Positions 1 through 6,799 of a stretch of 16,524 nucleotides of DNA are shown here, piece by piece. Numbering within the stretch: the first letter of the stretch is position 1; each line of letters opens with the position of its first letter. A program made the position numbers and the translations under genes. Source of the stretch: CAMBDR01 sp046597185 (lineage in GTDB: Bacteria; Pseudomonadota; Gammaproteobacteria; Burkholderiales; Burkholderiaceae_D); the NCBI GenBank assembly GCA_046597185.1, contig JBKJLF010000248.1:1-16524 (forward strand), written 5' to 3'. Below the pieces are notes generated by a model. The model saw only the letters and a program-made list of their open reading frames with translations, searched no databases and had not been told where the DNA came from.

Positions 1-1484
1 GGGTGGCCTTGTTCTTCGTATTGCTGTTTAATCGGTTGTTTGAAGGCTTCTTCTTCGTCCGCACTCCAGGTGCCGCCCTTGCCTTCAATGCCATCACGCT
101 TGACGGTGGCCAGCACGCTGGCAGCCTGATCGCCACCCATGACCGAAATACGCGCATTAGGCCACATCCACAAAAAGCGCGGTGAAAAACCGCGACCACA
201 CATGCCGTAATTGCCCGCACCAAAACTGCCGCCGATGATGACGGTAAATTTGGGCACGGCGGCGGTGGAAACAGCGGTCACCATCTTGGCCCCATTGCGC
301 GCAATGCCTTCGTTTTCATATTTGCGCCCAACCATAAAGCCGGTGATATTTTGCAAAAACACCAGCGGAATTTTGCGCTGGCAGCACAGTTCGATAAAGT
401 GTGTGCCCTTCAAAGCCGATTCGGAAAACAAAATGCCGTTGTTGGCGATAATGCCGACCGGCACGCCGAAAATATGGGCGAAGCCGCAAATGAGGGTGGT
501 GCCGTAGCGCGCTTTAAATTCGTCAAAATCGCTGCCATCGACAATGCGCGCAATCACTTCGCGTACATCAAACGGTTTGCGCGTATCGACCGGGATAATG
601 CCATACAAATCCGAAGCTGGGTATTTTGGTTCCACCACCTCGCGCAATACCATTTGCTGCGGCTTTTGGCGGTTTAAGTTGCTGACGATGGTGCGCGCCA
701 GCGACAGCGCATGGGTATCGTTTTGCGCCAGATGATCGACCACCCCGGAAAGCCGGGTATGCACATCTCCGCCGCCCAAATCTTCGGCTGACACCACTTC
801 ACCGGTGGCCGCTTTCACCAGCGGTGGGCCACCCAAAAAGATGGTGCCCTGATTTTTAACGATGATCGATTCATCGCTCATGGCCGGCATATACGCGCCG
901 CCGGCGGTACAGGACCCCATCACCACCGCGATTTGCGGAATGCCCTTGGCCGAGAGATTGGCTTGATTGTAGAAGATGCGGCCAAAGTGATCGCGATCCG
1001 GGAATACATCGTCCTGATTAGGCAGATTGGCCCCGCCCGAATCAACCAGATAAATGCAGGGCAAATTGTTTTGATCGGCGATTTCTTGCGCGCGCAAATG
1101 TTTTTTCACCGTCATCGGGTAATAGGTGCCGCCCTTGACGGTGGCGTCGTTACAGACGATCACGCATTCTTGCCCACTCACGCGCCCGATGCCGGTGATA
1201 ATGCCCGCTGCCGGGGCCGCATCCACGCCCTTATCCTGATACATGCCATACGCTGCCATTTGCGACAATTCCAAAAACGGGGTGCCGGGGTCGAGTAGCA
1301 TTTGCACCCGATCTCGTGGTAACAGTTTGCCGCGCGCCACATGTTTGGCGCTGGCTGCTGCACCGCCGCCGGCGGCAATTTGCGTCACTTTTTGCAGCAA
1401 ATCATCGACCAGCTTTTGCATGGCTACCGCATTGTTTTGGAAATCCGCATCGCGCGAATTGAGTTTGCTTTCGATCTGGGCCAT
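1..1484 (-). CDS. mccB: Methylcrotonoyl-CoA carboxylase carboxyltransferase (beta) subunit, 3' end outside window
   Basis: This is the biotin-dependent carboxyltransferase subunit that carboxylates 3-methylcrotonyl-CoA in leucine/isovalerate breakdown, acting in the cytoplasm with a biotinylated alpha subunit. The frame is open from ATG at 1484 to the window edge, giving about 494 residues; the family is about 535, so roughly 40 C-terminal residues lie outside. Recognisable segments are the N-terminal MAQIESKLN, the acyl-CoA-binding stretch YLVDSGGANLPNQ, MGSCTAGGAYMPAMSDE, and the second carboxyltransferase half with FLQNITGFMVGRKYENEGI, IGGSFGAGNYGMCGR and MGGDQAASVLATV. An AAGGA ribosome site lies about 8 bases before the ATG. 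It is the third gene read in a leftward operon after the HCCA-isomerase and ychJ-like genes. The set is probably under a LiuR-type operator upstream of the first gene. The liuB name is equally used. The family call is firm; the substrate (methylcrotonyl rather than propionyl or geranyl) is inferred from close resemblance. Confidence 0.95.
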   Translation of the reverse strand, partial: MAQIESKLNSRDADFQNNAVAMQKLVDDLLQKVTQIAAGGGAAASAKHVARGKLLPRDRVQMLLDPGTPFLELSQMAAYGMYQDKGVDAAPAAGIITGIGRVSGQECVIVCNDATVKGGTYYPMTVKKHLRAQEIADQNNLPCIYLVDSGGANLPNQDDVFPDRDHFGRIFYNQANLSAKGIPQIAVVMGSCTAGGAYMPAMSDESIIVKNQGTIFLGGPPLVKAATGEVVSAEDLGGGDVHTRLSGVVDHLAQNDTHALSLARTIVSNLNRQKPQQMVLREVVEPKYPASDLYGIIPVDTRKPFDVREVIARIVDGSDFDEFKARYGTTLICGFAHIFGVPVGIIANNGILFSESALKGTHFIELCCQRKIPLVFLQNITGFMVGRKYENEGIARNGAKMVTAVSTAAVPKFTVIIGGSFGAGNYGMCGRGFSPRFLWMWPNARISVMGGDQAASVLATVKRDGIEGKGGTWSADEEEAFKQPIKQQYEEQGH

Positions 1485-1548
1485 ACTGCCATCCTTTTAT
1501 TCGTATTTTGCTTCGTATTTTGGTTTGAGTTTTATTTTGGATACCATT

Positions 1549-2061
1549 TTAATTTGCTGATGTCGCTTTCGGGTCCGGATGCTCCCCATCCAGATAATAC
1601 CAGCGCCCCTGTTCCCGCACAAAGCGGCTCACTTCATGCAGGCGGTGCGCCCGGCCCTGTAATTTATAGCGTGCCACAAATTCCACTACCCCTTGTTCGC
1701 CATCCATGCCATGGTGCTTCACTTGCAGCCCCAGCCACTGTGTGCCATCGCGACTCAGGGCAATCGGCGGGCGCGTGCTGGTATGCCAGGTCGCCAGCAG
1801 ATACGCTTCGTGGGCGCGCACGAAGGCGCTGTAACGCGAACGCATCAGCGCCTCGGGCGTGGGTGCAGGCACGAGTTGGGCCATATCAACCATGTCGGCC
1901 ATGTCGGCCATATTGTTACCAAGATAGCGCCCGCAACAGTATTCAAACAGCGCGCCCGCGCCGACATCGGGCGCACCGCCGCACGGGCAGGCGGCCATGC
2001 TTGCTGCCGTTGACGAGGTTGACGAGCTTGCCGAGGTTGATGGGGTGCGCGCCTTCTTCAT
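1549..2061 (-). CDS. YchJ-family protein with N-terminal SEC-C metal-binding motif
   Basis: A 170-residue protein of the YchJ/UPF0225 family. The SEC-C-type zinc motif is seen as CPCGG at 25-29 and YCCGR at 41-45. The YchJ core follows: MRSRYSAFVRAHEAYLLATWH, then VEFVARYK and the C-terminal FVREQGRWYYLDG. The molecular role of the family is unsettled; SEC-C motifs bind zinc and occur in SecA-associated and nucleic-acid-linked proteins. The start at 2061 directly abuts the TGA of the upstream gene (no gap), and GGAAAG lies about 7 bases before it, so translation is probably coupled. Two oddities: a Ser/Thr-rich 21-residue N-terminal extension before the motif, and an in-frame 9-bp tandem repeat (1885-1911) giving MADMADMVDM where the family normally has a short loop. 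The second SEC-C motif found at the C-terminus of E. coli YchJ is not present. Confidence 0.85.
   Translation of the reverse strand: MKKARTPSTSASSSTSSTAASMAACPCGGAPDVGAGALFEYCCGRYLGNNMADMADMVDMAQLVPAPTPEALMRSRYSAFVRAHEAYLLATWHTSTRPPIALSRDGTQWLGLQVKHHGMDGEQGVVEFVARYKLQGRAHRLHEVSRFVREQGRWYYLDGEHPDPKATSAN
1885..1911. repeat. 9-bp in-frame tandem repeat inside the ychJ-like gene
   Basis: Three adjacent 9-bp units occur here. The last two are identical (gtcggccat) and the first is diverged (atcaaccat). They encode the Met-Ala-Asp / Met-Val-Asp run just after the SEC-C cysteines. The length is a multiple of three, so copy-number change would alter the loop length without breaking the frame. Confidence 0.85.
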
Positions 2062-2655
2062 TCAAATCTTTCCATCTTTCAACAAGGCTTCGATTTGGTA
2101 AAAATGGTCAAAGCCCCAAAACGCTTCGCCATCGACCACAATATAGGGCGCACCAAACAGGCCGCGCTGCATTCCCTGTTCAATTTCCAATTTTAAACGC
2201 TCTTTCATTTCCGGGCTTTGTATCGCTTGCGCCACGGCGGCACCATCAAAACCGAGTGCATTTGCCACCGCCACCACGGTATCGGCCTCGCCAATATTGG
2301 AGCCATTGACAAAATAAGCGTGATAAATGGCTTTCGAAAAGCGCGCAGCGGTATCGCCGCCATGTTGGTCTTGCAAGAAATAACAAGCACGCGCCGCAAA
2401 TTGCGTGCCGATGGGGAAAGGCTGGGGAAAAGTAAAAGGAATACCATGAAAACGGGCGGTACGAGCTAAATCATGCAAAACATAATCACCTTTGATAGGC
2501 ATAGCCACCAAAGGTACGGCACCCGTGGTTTTGAAAACGGCACCTAAGAGAATCGGATACCAGTTCACCGTGCGGCCATGGCGCGCAGCCAGTTCTTCAA
2601 TTTTCATGGCGGCCAAGTAACTATAAGGTGAAACAAAGTCAAAATAAAAATCCAT
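2062..2655 (-). CDS. 2-hydroxychromene-2-carboxylate isomerase family protein (kappa-GST/DsbA-like)
   Basis: A 197-residue thioredoxin-fold protein of the HCCA isomerase (NahD-like)/kappa glutathione transferase family. The N-terminal FYFDFVSPYSYLA carries the conserved serine (Ser9) that activates glutathione in this family. The helical insertion contains PIKGDYV and the aromatic stretch FPQPFPIGTQFAARA. The thioredoxin-fold C-terminal half shows the cis-Pro loop GLFGAPYIVVDGEAFWGFD. Family members isomerise hydroxychromene carboxylates in naphthalene breakdown, but many copies sit in other degradation operons with unknown substrates. Here it is the first gene of an operon with ychJ-like and mccB, so a role in acyl-CoA or leucine breakdown, or in detoxification linked to it, is inferred only. 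GGGAG precedes the ATG by about 7 bases. Its stop codon is immediately followed by the ATG of the next gene. Confidence 0.88.
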   Translation of the reverse strand: MDFYFDFVSPYSYLAAMKIEELAARHGRTVNWYPILLGAVFKTTGAVPLVAMPIKGDYVLHDLARTARFHGIPFTFPQPFPIGTQFAARACYFLQDQHGGDTAARFSKAIYHAYFVNGSNIGEADTVVAVANALGFDGAAVAQAIQSPEMKERLKLEIEQGMQRGLFGAPYIVVDGEAFWGFDHFYQIEALLKDGKI

Positions 2656-2743
2656 GCGCCCACTCCCTGAATTGATCCGAATTTGAACTTGCTATTGTAA
2701 GCCTTTACGCCGTGATGTGGGCGAGCTTGTTGTAGCAACGATA

Positions 2744-2763
2744 TGACGTTAACGTAAACGTCA
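2744..2763 (-). promoter_or_regulatory. LiuR-like (MerR-family) operator palindrome upstream of the mccB operon
   Basis: TGACGTTAACGTAAACGTCA is a near-perfect 20-bp inverted repeat: 7-bp perfect arms around AACGTA. On the minus strand it overlaps TTGACG, a plausible -35 element (2760-2765), about 90 bp before the first gene. As I recall it, the LiuR motif controlling branched-chain amino-acid degradation operons in proteobacteria is a palindrome of repeated ACGT cores, and this matches its style. The position in front of an operon containing mccB supports it. No convincing -10 box was found at standard spacing, which is common for MerR-activated promoters. Confidence 0.6.
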
Positions 2764-2820
2764 ACCAGGTGCGAATTTTACCTGAAAGTGGGGAAAAGTG
2801 CGAGTGGAAGCCTTGTCTAA

Positions 2821-3051
2821 TACAAAACCGTCTTTCAACTGCGCGACTCGCAGGTGCCGGTTGAATCACTCAAGCTGGTGCGTGCCTCAGACGCCAAGCG
2901 TATCGTGCCGATTTCGCTTGAAGCCCGTGGCGCTATCGGCTGTGCCGTGGTAATGGGTGCGGGCACCAACGTGGTGGAAACTTCGTATTCGCTGCTGCCC
3001 GCGCTGGCTGTGCCGTTTATGCGCTTACAGGCTACGCCAGGAATGGGATGA
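2821..3051 (+). pseudogene. Unidentified coding remnant, no start codon, ends in a premature stop
   Basis: After an in-frame TAA at 2818, an open frame runs to TGA at 3051. It reads like real protein (YKTVFQLRDS, then LKLVRASDAKRIVPISLEAR and VVMGAGTNVVETSYSLLP), with no ATG and no ribosome site at its beginning. I do not recognise the family. It may be an internal slice of a longer gene. Around 3035 a different frame takes over (next entry), so a frameshift may join the two, or they may be unrelated debris. Function is unknown. Confidence 0.35.
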
Positions 3052-3277
3052 AAACCCATGGGGCGATCCGCAATTTGGCCGCTATAACGACATGGACTGG
3101 GTATTAAAACTGGCCAGCGCACGGAATTACCGAATCGCCGATAGTGAGGTACACCGCCATGTATTGCAGCCAGCATTTGCAATGCATCTGCCGGGATACG
3201 TCGCCATCCCGGATGGCTTTGACATGACGTTTGAAGAGGGAAGTGGTAGCCTGTCATGCTGGGTCAAGGCACCATGA
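3031..3277 (+). pseudogene. Unidentified C-terminal coding remnant, ATGA-coupled to an AcpH-like fragment
   Basis: This frame reads LRQEWDENPWGDPQFGRYND, then WVLKLASARNYRIADSEVH and ends FEEGSGSLSCWVKAP before TGA at 3275-3277. The composition is protein-like, but the family is not recognised. The stop overlaps the ATG of the following AcpH-like fragment as ATGA, a classic operon junction. These two pieces therefore probably travelled together from an intact operon of which only the junction survives. The true 5' limit is unclear; the open frame itself extends left to a GTG at 2957. Confidence 0.35.
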
Positions 3278-3414
3278 ACGATCTTGCGCATATATTTTTG
3301 GCCGGCCATGGCGACGAGGCGATGCTGGGCGCATTGTGCGGCGATAAGCTGATTCAATTTGTCAGCACACAAAGAGCCGCACAGGCGGTTCAATTCAATT
3401 ATCAAGGATTTTGA
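3274..3414 (+). pseudogene. Truncated N-terminus of an ACP phosphodiesterase (AcpH-like)
   Basis: The 46-residue ORF starts MNDLAHIFLAGHGDEAMLGA and then LCGD. This closely follows the AcpH family start (MNxLAHxxLA...LGNxxGD), including the His-5/Asp-type metal-ligand region of this HD-like hydrolase, which removes phosphopantetheine from acyl carrier protein. After residue 24 the similarity stops and an unrelated tail ending QFNYQGF reaches a stop. Intact family members are about 190-200 residues, so this is a 3'-truncated remnant. The ATG overlaps the stop of the preceding fragment. The assignment rests on a short motif only. Confidence 0.45.
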
Positions 3415-3957
3415 TGAAAGCGCTTACCGTCTCGGCAGTCTTGTCAATCGCTGGCGTGAGCCCTTGCCTTTTGCGACAAAACGTAAGAACTAACCATTTT
3501 GTACGCTATCATGTAACTTTTGTGTAAATTTTGTAGTCGTGCAAGCCAATCGAAAAGAAGAAAAAACCATGATGGAAGTGGTAAGTCCCGGTCACTGGCC
3601 ACAGACATTTCATCAAACCCATATTGGATCGGCTGCCCTTCCAATTAGTTGATCCAACTCTGTGCCATAGCAGTACTTGCAGCGCCCACCCATGACATGG
3701 CGATAAGCCTGGCTATCAGTCTGGCGATCAGCATACCCTATACCAACAATTAAATATTGAACCTCCCGATCGCATTTAATCAAGCCAGGGAGCAGCTTGA
3801 CTTCGGCAAGGGCCGCCCATAAAATGCTCCTCGATTAACCCTTTTACAAGTACGCAACGCTTCCAAAACCACCAAAGGAGGTGTGTACACGGTTATCAAA
3901 CCTCGCCTTTTGCTTATTCATATAATTTATTCATAAAAATTTTAGGAGACCCAAACC
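3415..3957. other. Gene-poor stretch upstream of the secreted hydrolase
   Basis: No convincing gene was found in these 540 bases. A 36-codon ORF from ATG at 3414 (MKALTVSAVLSIAGVSPC...) has a secretion-signal-like start but no recognisable body. An 18-codon ORF at 3697-3753 contains a diverged 12-bp tandem repeat giving AISLAISLAIS. A strong Shine-Dalgarno-like AAAGGAGG at 3874-3881 is followed only by a 17-codon GTG ORF, with spacing too short to be persuasive. The right end is AT-rich and contains the hydrolase promoter candidate. Confidence 0.5.
3921..3947 (+). promoter_or_regulatory. Candidate -10 box (TATAAT) and ribosome site of the secreted hydrolase
   Basis: A perfect TATAAT at 3921-3926 lies in AT-rich DNA about 30 bases before the start codon, and AGGAG at 3943-3947 lies 10 bases before the ATG. 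No good -35 hexamer is present 16-18 bases upstream, so the promoter would be weak, activator-dependent or use another sigma factor. Confidence 0.45.
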
Positions 3958-4989
3958 ATGAAATTCAGTACGATCAAAAACAAGCTACGCACGCTGACCC
4001 AACTCGGCACCCTTGCCATGGTGGGCTTGCTGTCCGGCGTCAACCCGGCGCAGGCAGGCGCAACCGATGGCTGCACCCCTGTCGTCCTGACCAGGCAAAC
4101 GCCCAATACCAACATCTGCTATGGCACCGCATCCTGGTTGGAGCCAACGCTGCACAACACGCGCCTGACTCAGACGTTTGACTTGTATCGGGCGGTATCG
4201 ACGAAACCGACGCCACTGATCATTTGGGCGCACCAAAGCGGCAACAGCAAAGCGCTGCCCAAAGACAGCGACCCTTACAACGCCCTGGTGGTGCCTGCCT
4301 TGGCTGCGGGGTTTTCATTTGCCTCGCTGGAGTTCCGCCACCCAAATACAAACCAGATGGAAGCCGCTACCAACAATGGCGTGGTGCCATCGCTTGATAT
4401 AGCGCACGCCCTGCAATACATACGCGCCAACGCCAAAGCCTTGAACATCGACCCCGCCAATGTCTTTTTTGTCGGGGCCTCGCGCGGCACCCTGACCTTG
4501 TGGACTGCCTTGCAAAACGACATGGCCAACCCCTTCAGCCCTGATCCGGTGGCACGCCAATCAACGCGGGTGAACGCCGTGTTCGGCTATAACGCCCAGA
4601 CCACCTACGACGGACGCGAGTTTGCCAACCTGTTCCTGGTGCCGGAAGACAGGCAACCCTACATTGATCAATTCATCGCCGACAACCCTTATTACGAGCA
4701 ATTTGGTAGTTCAATCCAAAGCGTGAATGCAGGCAGACTGCCCGACCCGCCAGTCATGCTGCGTTACAATACCGTGGCGGTCCCACGTTTGTTGACGTAT
4801 GAGGAGATGCTGCAACAAAACTACGTGCACTACCCGAATTTTGGCATGGTATTGTGCTCGACTTACTTCAATAAATTTGGCGACAATTCACATTGCTCAT
4901 TTGAGGGCGACCCCAAGTTTAACGACATGCAGGTACGTTTTGCCGGCTACGTGGACTTTTTCAAACTGCACTTGAAGCCCACGCCATAG
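3958..4989 (+). CDS. Secreted alpha/beta-hydrolase (esterase/peptidase-like)
   Basis: A 343-residue protein with a Sec signal peptide: basic MKFSTIKNKLRT, a hydrophobic core TLAMVGLLSGV, and a probable cut after AQA at 33. The hydrolase core starts with the strand LIIWAH (88-92), a possible oxyanion-hole segment WAHQSGN. The helix PSLDIAHALQYIRANAK leads into the nucleophile elbow VFFVGASRGT, with Ser175 in G-x-S-x-G. A C-terminal His in DNSHCSFEG (His312) is a candidate catalytic base. This prolyl-peptidase/esterase-like architecture suggests hydrolysis of an ester or peptide outside the cytoplasm; the substrate is unknown. The start is fixed by AGGAG 10 bases upstream and the signal peptide. 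It is convergent with the EVE gene, with only 2 bases between the stop codons and no visible terminator. Confidence 0.8.
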   Translation: MKFSTIKNKLRTLTQLGTLAMVGLLSGVNPAQAGATDGCTPVVLTRQTPNTNICYGTASWLEPTLHNTRLTQTFDLYRAVSTKPTPLIIWAHQSGNSKALPKDSDPYNALVVPALAAGFSFASLEFRHPNTNQMEAATNNGVVPSLDIAHALQYIRANAKALNIDPANVFFVGASRGTLTLWTALQNDMANPFSPDPVARQSTRVNAVFGYNAQTTYDGREFANLFLVPEDRQPYIDQFIADNPYYEQFGSSIQSVNAGRLPDPPVMLRYNTVAVPRLLTYEEMLQQNYVHYPNFGMVLCSTYFNKFGDNSHCSFEGDPKFNDMQVRFAGYVDFFKLHLKPTP

Positions 4990-4991
4990 GC

Positions 4992-5519
4992 TCAAGAAAA
5001 CAAATCCTGCTGGCGCGATGCTGCCGATGATGCGGGTGTTGATGCGGGTGCTGATGCGGGTGCTGATGCGGGTGCTGGTACGAGTATTGGATCAAGGGCC
5101 ACACCCGCCTGCATGGCCTGCTCGATCAGCAGGAAATCGGCTTCGGTGATTTCAAAATGGCCGAAGCGAAATTGATAGCCCCAACTGGTGCGGCCAGCGG
5201 TAAAGCTGAGCTGATCCAGCAGCGGCTGAATCGGCGCATCCCGGCTCTCGCGGTACTGCACATCGCGCCGGAAAGGCACGAAGTCCGGGGTCATTTCAAA
5301 CAAATACGCCGCCTCACCCACCACCGTGCCGATTGCGGTAAAACTCTGGCATTTTTCCTTGCCCTGAAATTGCAGTACAGGGGAATAAAACACAATCCCA
5401 TCGCCAACCGACATGCGCGCCAGCGGTGCCTTTTTACCGTGACAAACCTGGCAAAAGCCACCCTGTTCACCGCGTTTGATATGCTCTCTGGAGACCACAC
5501 CACACCAATATTTTTTCAT
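4992..5519 (-). CDS. EVE-domain protein (UPF0310-like)
   Basis: A 175-residue protein, with the EVE/PUA-like domain over residues 1-130. The family signature is clear: MKKYWCGVVSREHIKRGEQG, GGFCQVCHGKKAPLARM, VGDGIVFYSP, CQSFTAIGTV, PFRRDVQYRES, PIQPLLDQLSFT and FGHFEITEADFLLIEQAM. EVE domains bind modified bases in DNA or RNA and are often linked to restriction or defence, but stand-alone copies like this are common housekeeping-type genes of unknown role. The C-terminal 30 residues are an unusual Pro/Ala/Ser tail built by a 12-bp tandem repeat (PASA units). No strong ribosome site precedes the ATG. It is transcribed divergently from nothing obvious to its right and convergently with the hydrolase. 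Confidence 0.88.
   Translation of the reverse strand: MKKYWCGVVSREHIKRGEQGGFCQVCHGKKAPLARMSVGDGIVFYSPVLQFQGKEKCQSFTAIGTVVGEAAYLFEMTPDFVPFRRDVQYRESRDAPIQPLLDQLSFTAGRTSWGYQFRFGHFEITEADFLLIEQAMQAGVALDPILVPAPASAPASAPASTPASSAASRQQDLFS
5029..5076. repeat. 12-bp tandem repeat at the 3' end of the EVE gene
   Basis: Four consecutive 12-bp units (gatgcgggtgct, with one variant ending tt) encode the PASA-type tail. Near-identity at DNA level shows recent expansion. The unit length keeps the frame. Confidence 0.9.
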
Positions 5520-5656
5520 TTTAAACGCCGTATTATTCTGAGTTCAGTATGTCTGCATTATGCAGCCAACGCTGACGGCATTTGGGTACACCAGAGCACG
5601 CCTGACTGTTAGCACGTGCAAAGGAAATAAGATCATGCCGCAGCATAACGCGTGAA

Positions 5657-5830
5657 TTACCGGGTGGGTGGATTGGCATCACCCACATTCACGCCACCCG
5701 CCACGCCCAGCGTTTCAGCTTCAGATAATTGATTCAAGCTCTTTTTCTTGGGCGATGCGCCGGTTTTTTTGGCCTTCCCGCCAGCAACGGTCGGAATCTT
5801 GTTTTTTACTGCATTAACTAATCGTTTCAT
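5657..5830 (-). CDS. Small basic peptide precursor with double-glycine-type leader (candidate)
   Basis: A 57-residue peptide. The start MKRLVNAVKNK is chosen because GGAGG lies 8 bases before this ATG; a longer ORF reading exists but lacks a ribosome site. The N-terminal half is very basic (KAKKTGASPKKK). The second half contains LSEAETLGVAGG, which fits the double-glycine leader pattern (L-S at -12/-11, E at -8, V at -4, G-G at -2/-1) used by peptidase-C39 transporters. Cleavage would release an 11-residue product, VNVGDANPPTR, with no Cys. An earlier VAGG at 15-18 lacks the leader context. No C39 transporter or modification enzyme is in the window. It could instead be a non-exported peptide with a chance match. 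It lies between the EVE gene and a periplasmic phosphatase-like gene on the other strand. Confidence 0.55.
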   Translation of the reverse strand: MKRLVNAVKNKIPTVAGGKAKKTGASPKKKSLNQLSEAETLGVAGGVNVGDANPPTR

Positions 5831-6066
5831 TTTGAAAATCCTCCATAATATCAATCAATGATGATTTATAAAACAATGGGATGACTACAAAAAATCTCTT
5901 CCAGCAGCAAAAATTACCTGAATAGTCAAACCAAGTGCAGTATAGCATTATTTTCCGGTTATATTGCAAGCCAGCAACACTGGCATCCTAAATTTGTGGC
6001 GCGCGCCAAACCCGCGCCGCACCATGGTAAACTCTCCCTACCTTAGCCTGAACGGATTGCGATACC

Positions 6067-6678
6067 ATGCCCAAGCCTACGTCTCTTCCTGGAATCATTG
6101 TGCCCATTGCGCTGGCGCTGCTACTCGCCAATGCGCATGCACACGCACAAACGCCCACCAAACCGGTCCCGGCCAAAGCCACCGCCAAAGCCGCAAATCC
6201 TGAAGCGGCCAAAGACGCTGGCCCGGCCCCGAATATGGTGGTAATTTCACCGCAATTGGTCACTTCCGGCCAACCCAATTCTGATCAACTGGGCAATTTA
6301 GCGGCGCAAGGCTTTGAAGCGGTGATTTATCTGGCCCCGCCCTGGGTCAGCGATGCCATCATCGACGAAGCGCAAATTATTGGGCGGCAAGGGATGGTGA
6401 ATGTGAATATCCCCATCAAGTTTGACAACCCGACCGAAAAAGATTTTGAGACCTTTGCCGCCGTACTGCAAGCGCTGGGCAAACGCAAAGTGCTGGTGCA
6501 TTGCCAGGTGAATATGCGCGCCTCGTCGATGGTGTTTTTGTACCGCAGCATTATTCTGAAAGAAGACCCGCACACCGCCTGGGATTCGGTGACCAAAATT
6601 TGGGTGCCGGAAGGACCGTGGAAAAAGCTGATCCAGCAGCAATTGCAAAAACACAGTATCAAGTTTGAGCTGTTTTAA
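6067..6678 (+). CDS. Periplasmic DUF442/CX4R tyrosine-phosphatase-like protein
   Basis: A 203-residue protein with a signal peptide (hydrophobic IIVPIALALLLANAHAHA, cut probably near AHA-Q at 27-28), then an Ala/Lys/Pro-rich linker to about residue 55. The domain is of the dual-specificity-phosphatase/DUF442 type: ISPQLVTSGQPNSDQLGNLA is its usual N-terminal signature (the TSGQP loop). VIYLAPP follows, and the active-site loop is VHCQVNMRAS, with His145, Cys146 and Arg151. The spacing is C-x4-R rather than the classical C-x5-R, as in the beta-lactamase-hydrolase-like/DUF442 group. The role may be phosphatase or sulfur transfer in the periplasm; the substrate is unknown. The ribosome site is weak. 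A 33-codon ORF and a lipoprotein gene follow on the same strand. Confidence 0.82.
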   Translation: MPKPTSLPGIIVPIALALLLANAHAHAQTPTKPVPAKATAKAANPEAAKDAGPAPNMVVISPQLVTSGQPNSDQLGNLAAQGFEAVIYLAPPWVSDAIIDEAQIIGRQGMVNVNIPIKFDNPTEKDFETFAAVLQALGKRKVLVHCQVNMRASSMVFLYRSIILKEDPHTAWDSVTKIWVPEGPWKKLIQQQLQKHSIKFELF

Positions 6679-6695
6679 TTTCCGCGAAGAGGAAA
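6679..6695 (+). promoter_or_regulatory. Small hairpin that could cover a ribosome site
   Basis: TTTCC (6679-6683) can pair with GGAAA (6691-6695), and the latter contains the GAGGAAA ribosome site of the 33-codon ORF. The stem is only 5 bp, so this is a weak suggestion of translational control. Confidence 0.25.
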
Positions 6696-6697
6696 CC

Positions 6698-6799
6698 ATG
6701 GCAACAACAACCGCAGTTGAAATCGTCATTGTCGAGTTCTGGCCCGAACCCTATGCGGCATCGGCAGACCGCGCGCATCTGGTGGAGGCAATGCAATGA
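6698..6799 (+). CDS. 33-residue ORF translationally coupled to the lipoprotein gene
   Basis: ATG at 6698 follows an excellent GAGGAAA ribosome site. It opens MATTTAVEIVIVEFWPEPY and ends HLVEAMQ, with TGA overlapping the ATG of the next gene (ATGA). The family is not recognised and there is no signal peptide. It may be a leader/coupling peptide that delivers ribosomes to the lipoprotein start, or a remnant of a longer gene. The strong ribosome site and exact overlap are the reasons to list it. Confidence 0.5.
   Translation: MATTTAVEIVIVEFWPEPYAASADRAHLVEAMQ

Noticed and set aside
1341..2309. Long plus-strand ORF of 322 codons
   Set aside because: It lies antisense to the mccB start, ychJ-like and HCCA-isomerase genes, which have clear family motifs. 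Its Pro/Arg/His-rich composition is a GC-frame shadow.
3697..3753. 18-codon ORF with AISLAISLAIS repeat
   Set aside because: It is short with no ribosome site, and the repeat is a small diverged 12-bp duplication. It is noted only as part of the gene-poor stretch.
5029..5076. Possible CRISPR or iteron array in the EVE gene
   Set aside because: The 12-bp units are contiguous with no spacers and lie inside a coding frame, so they are simple tandem repeats.
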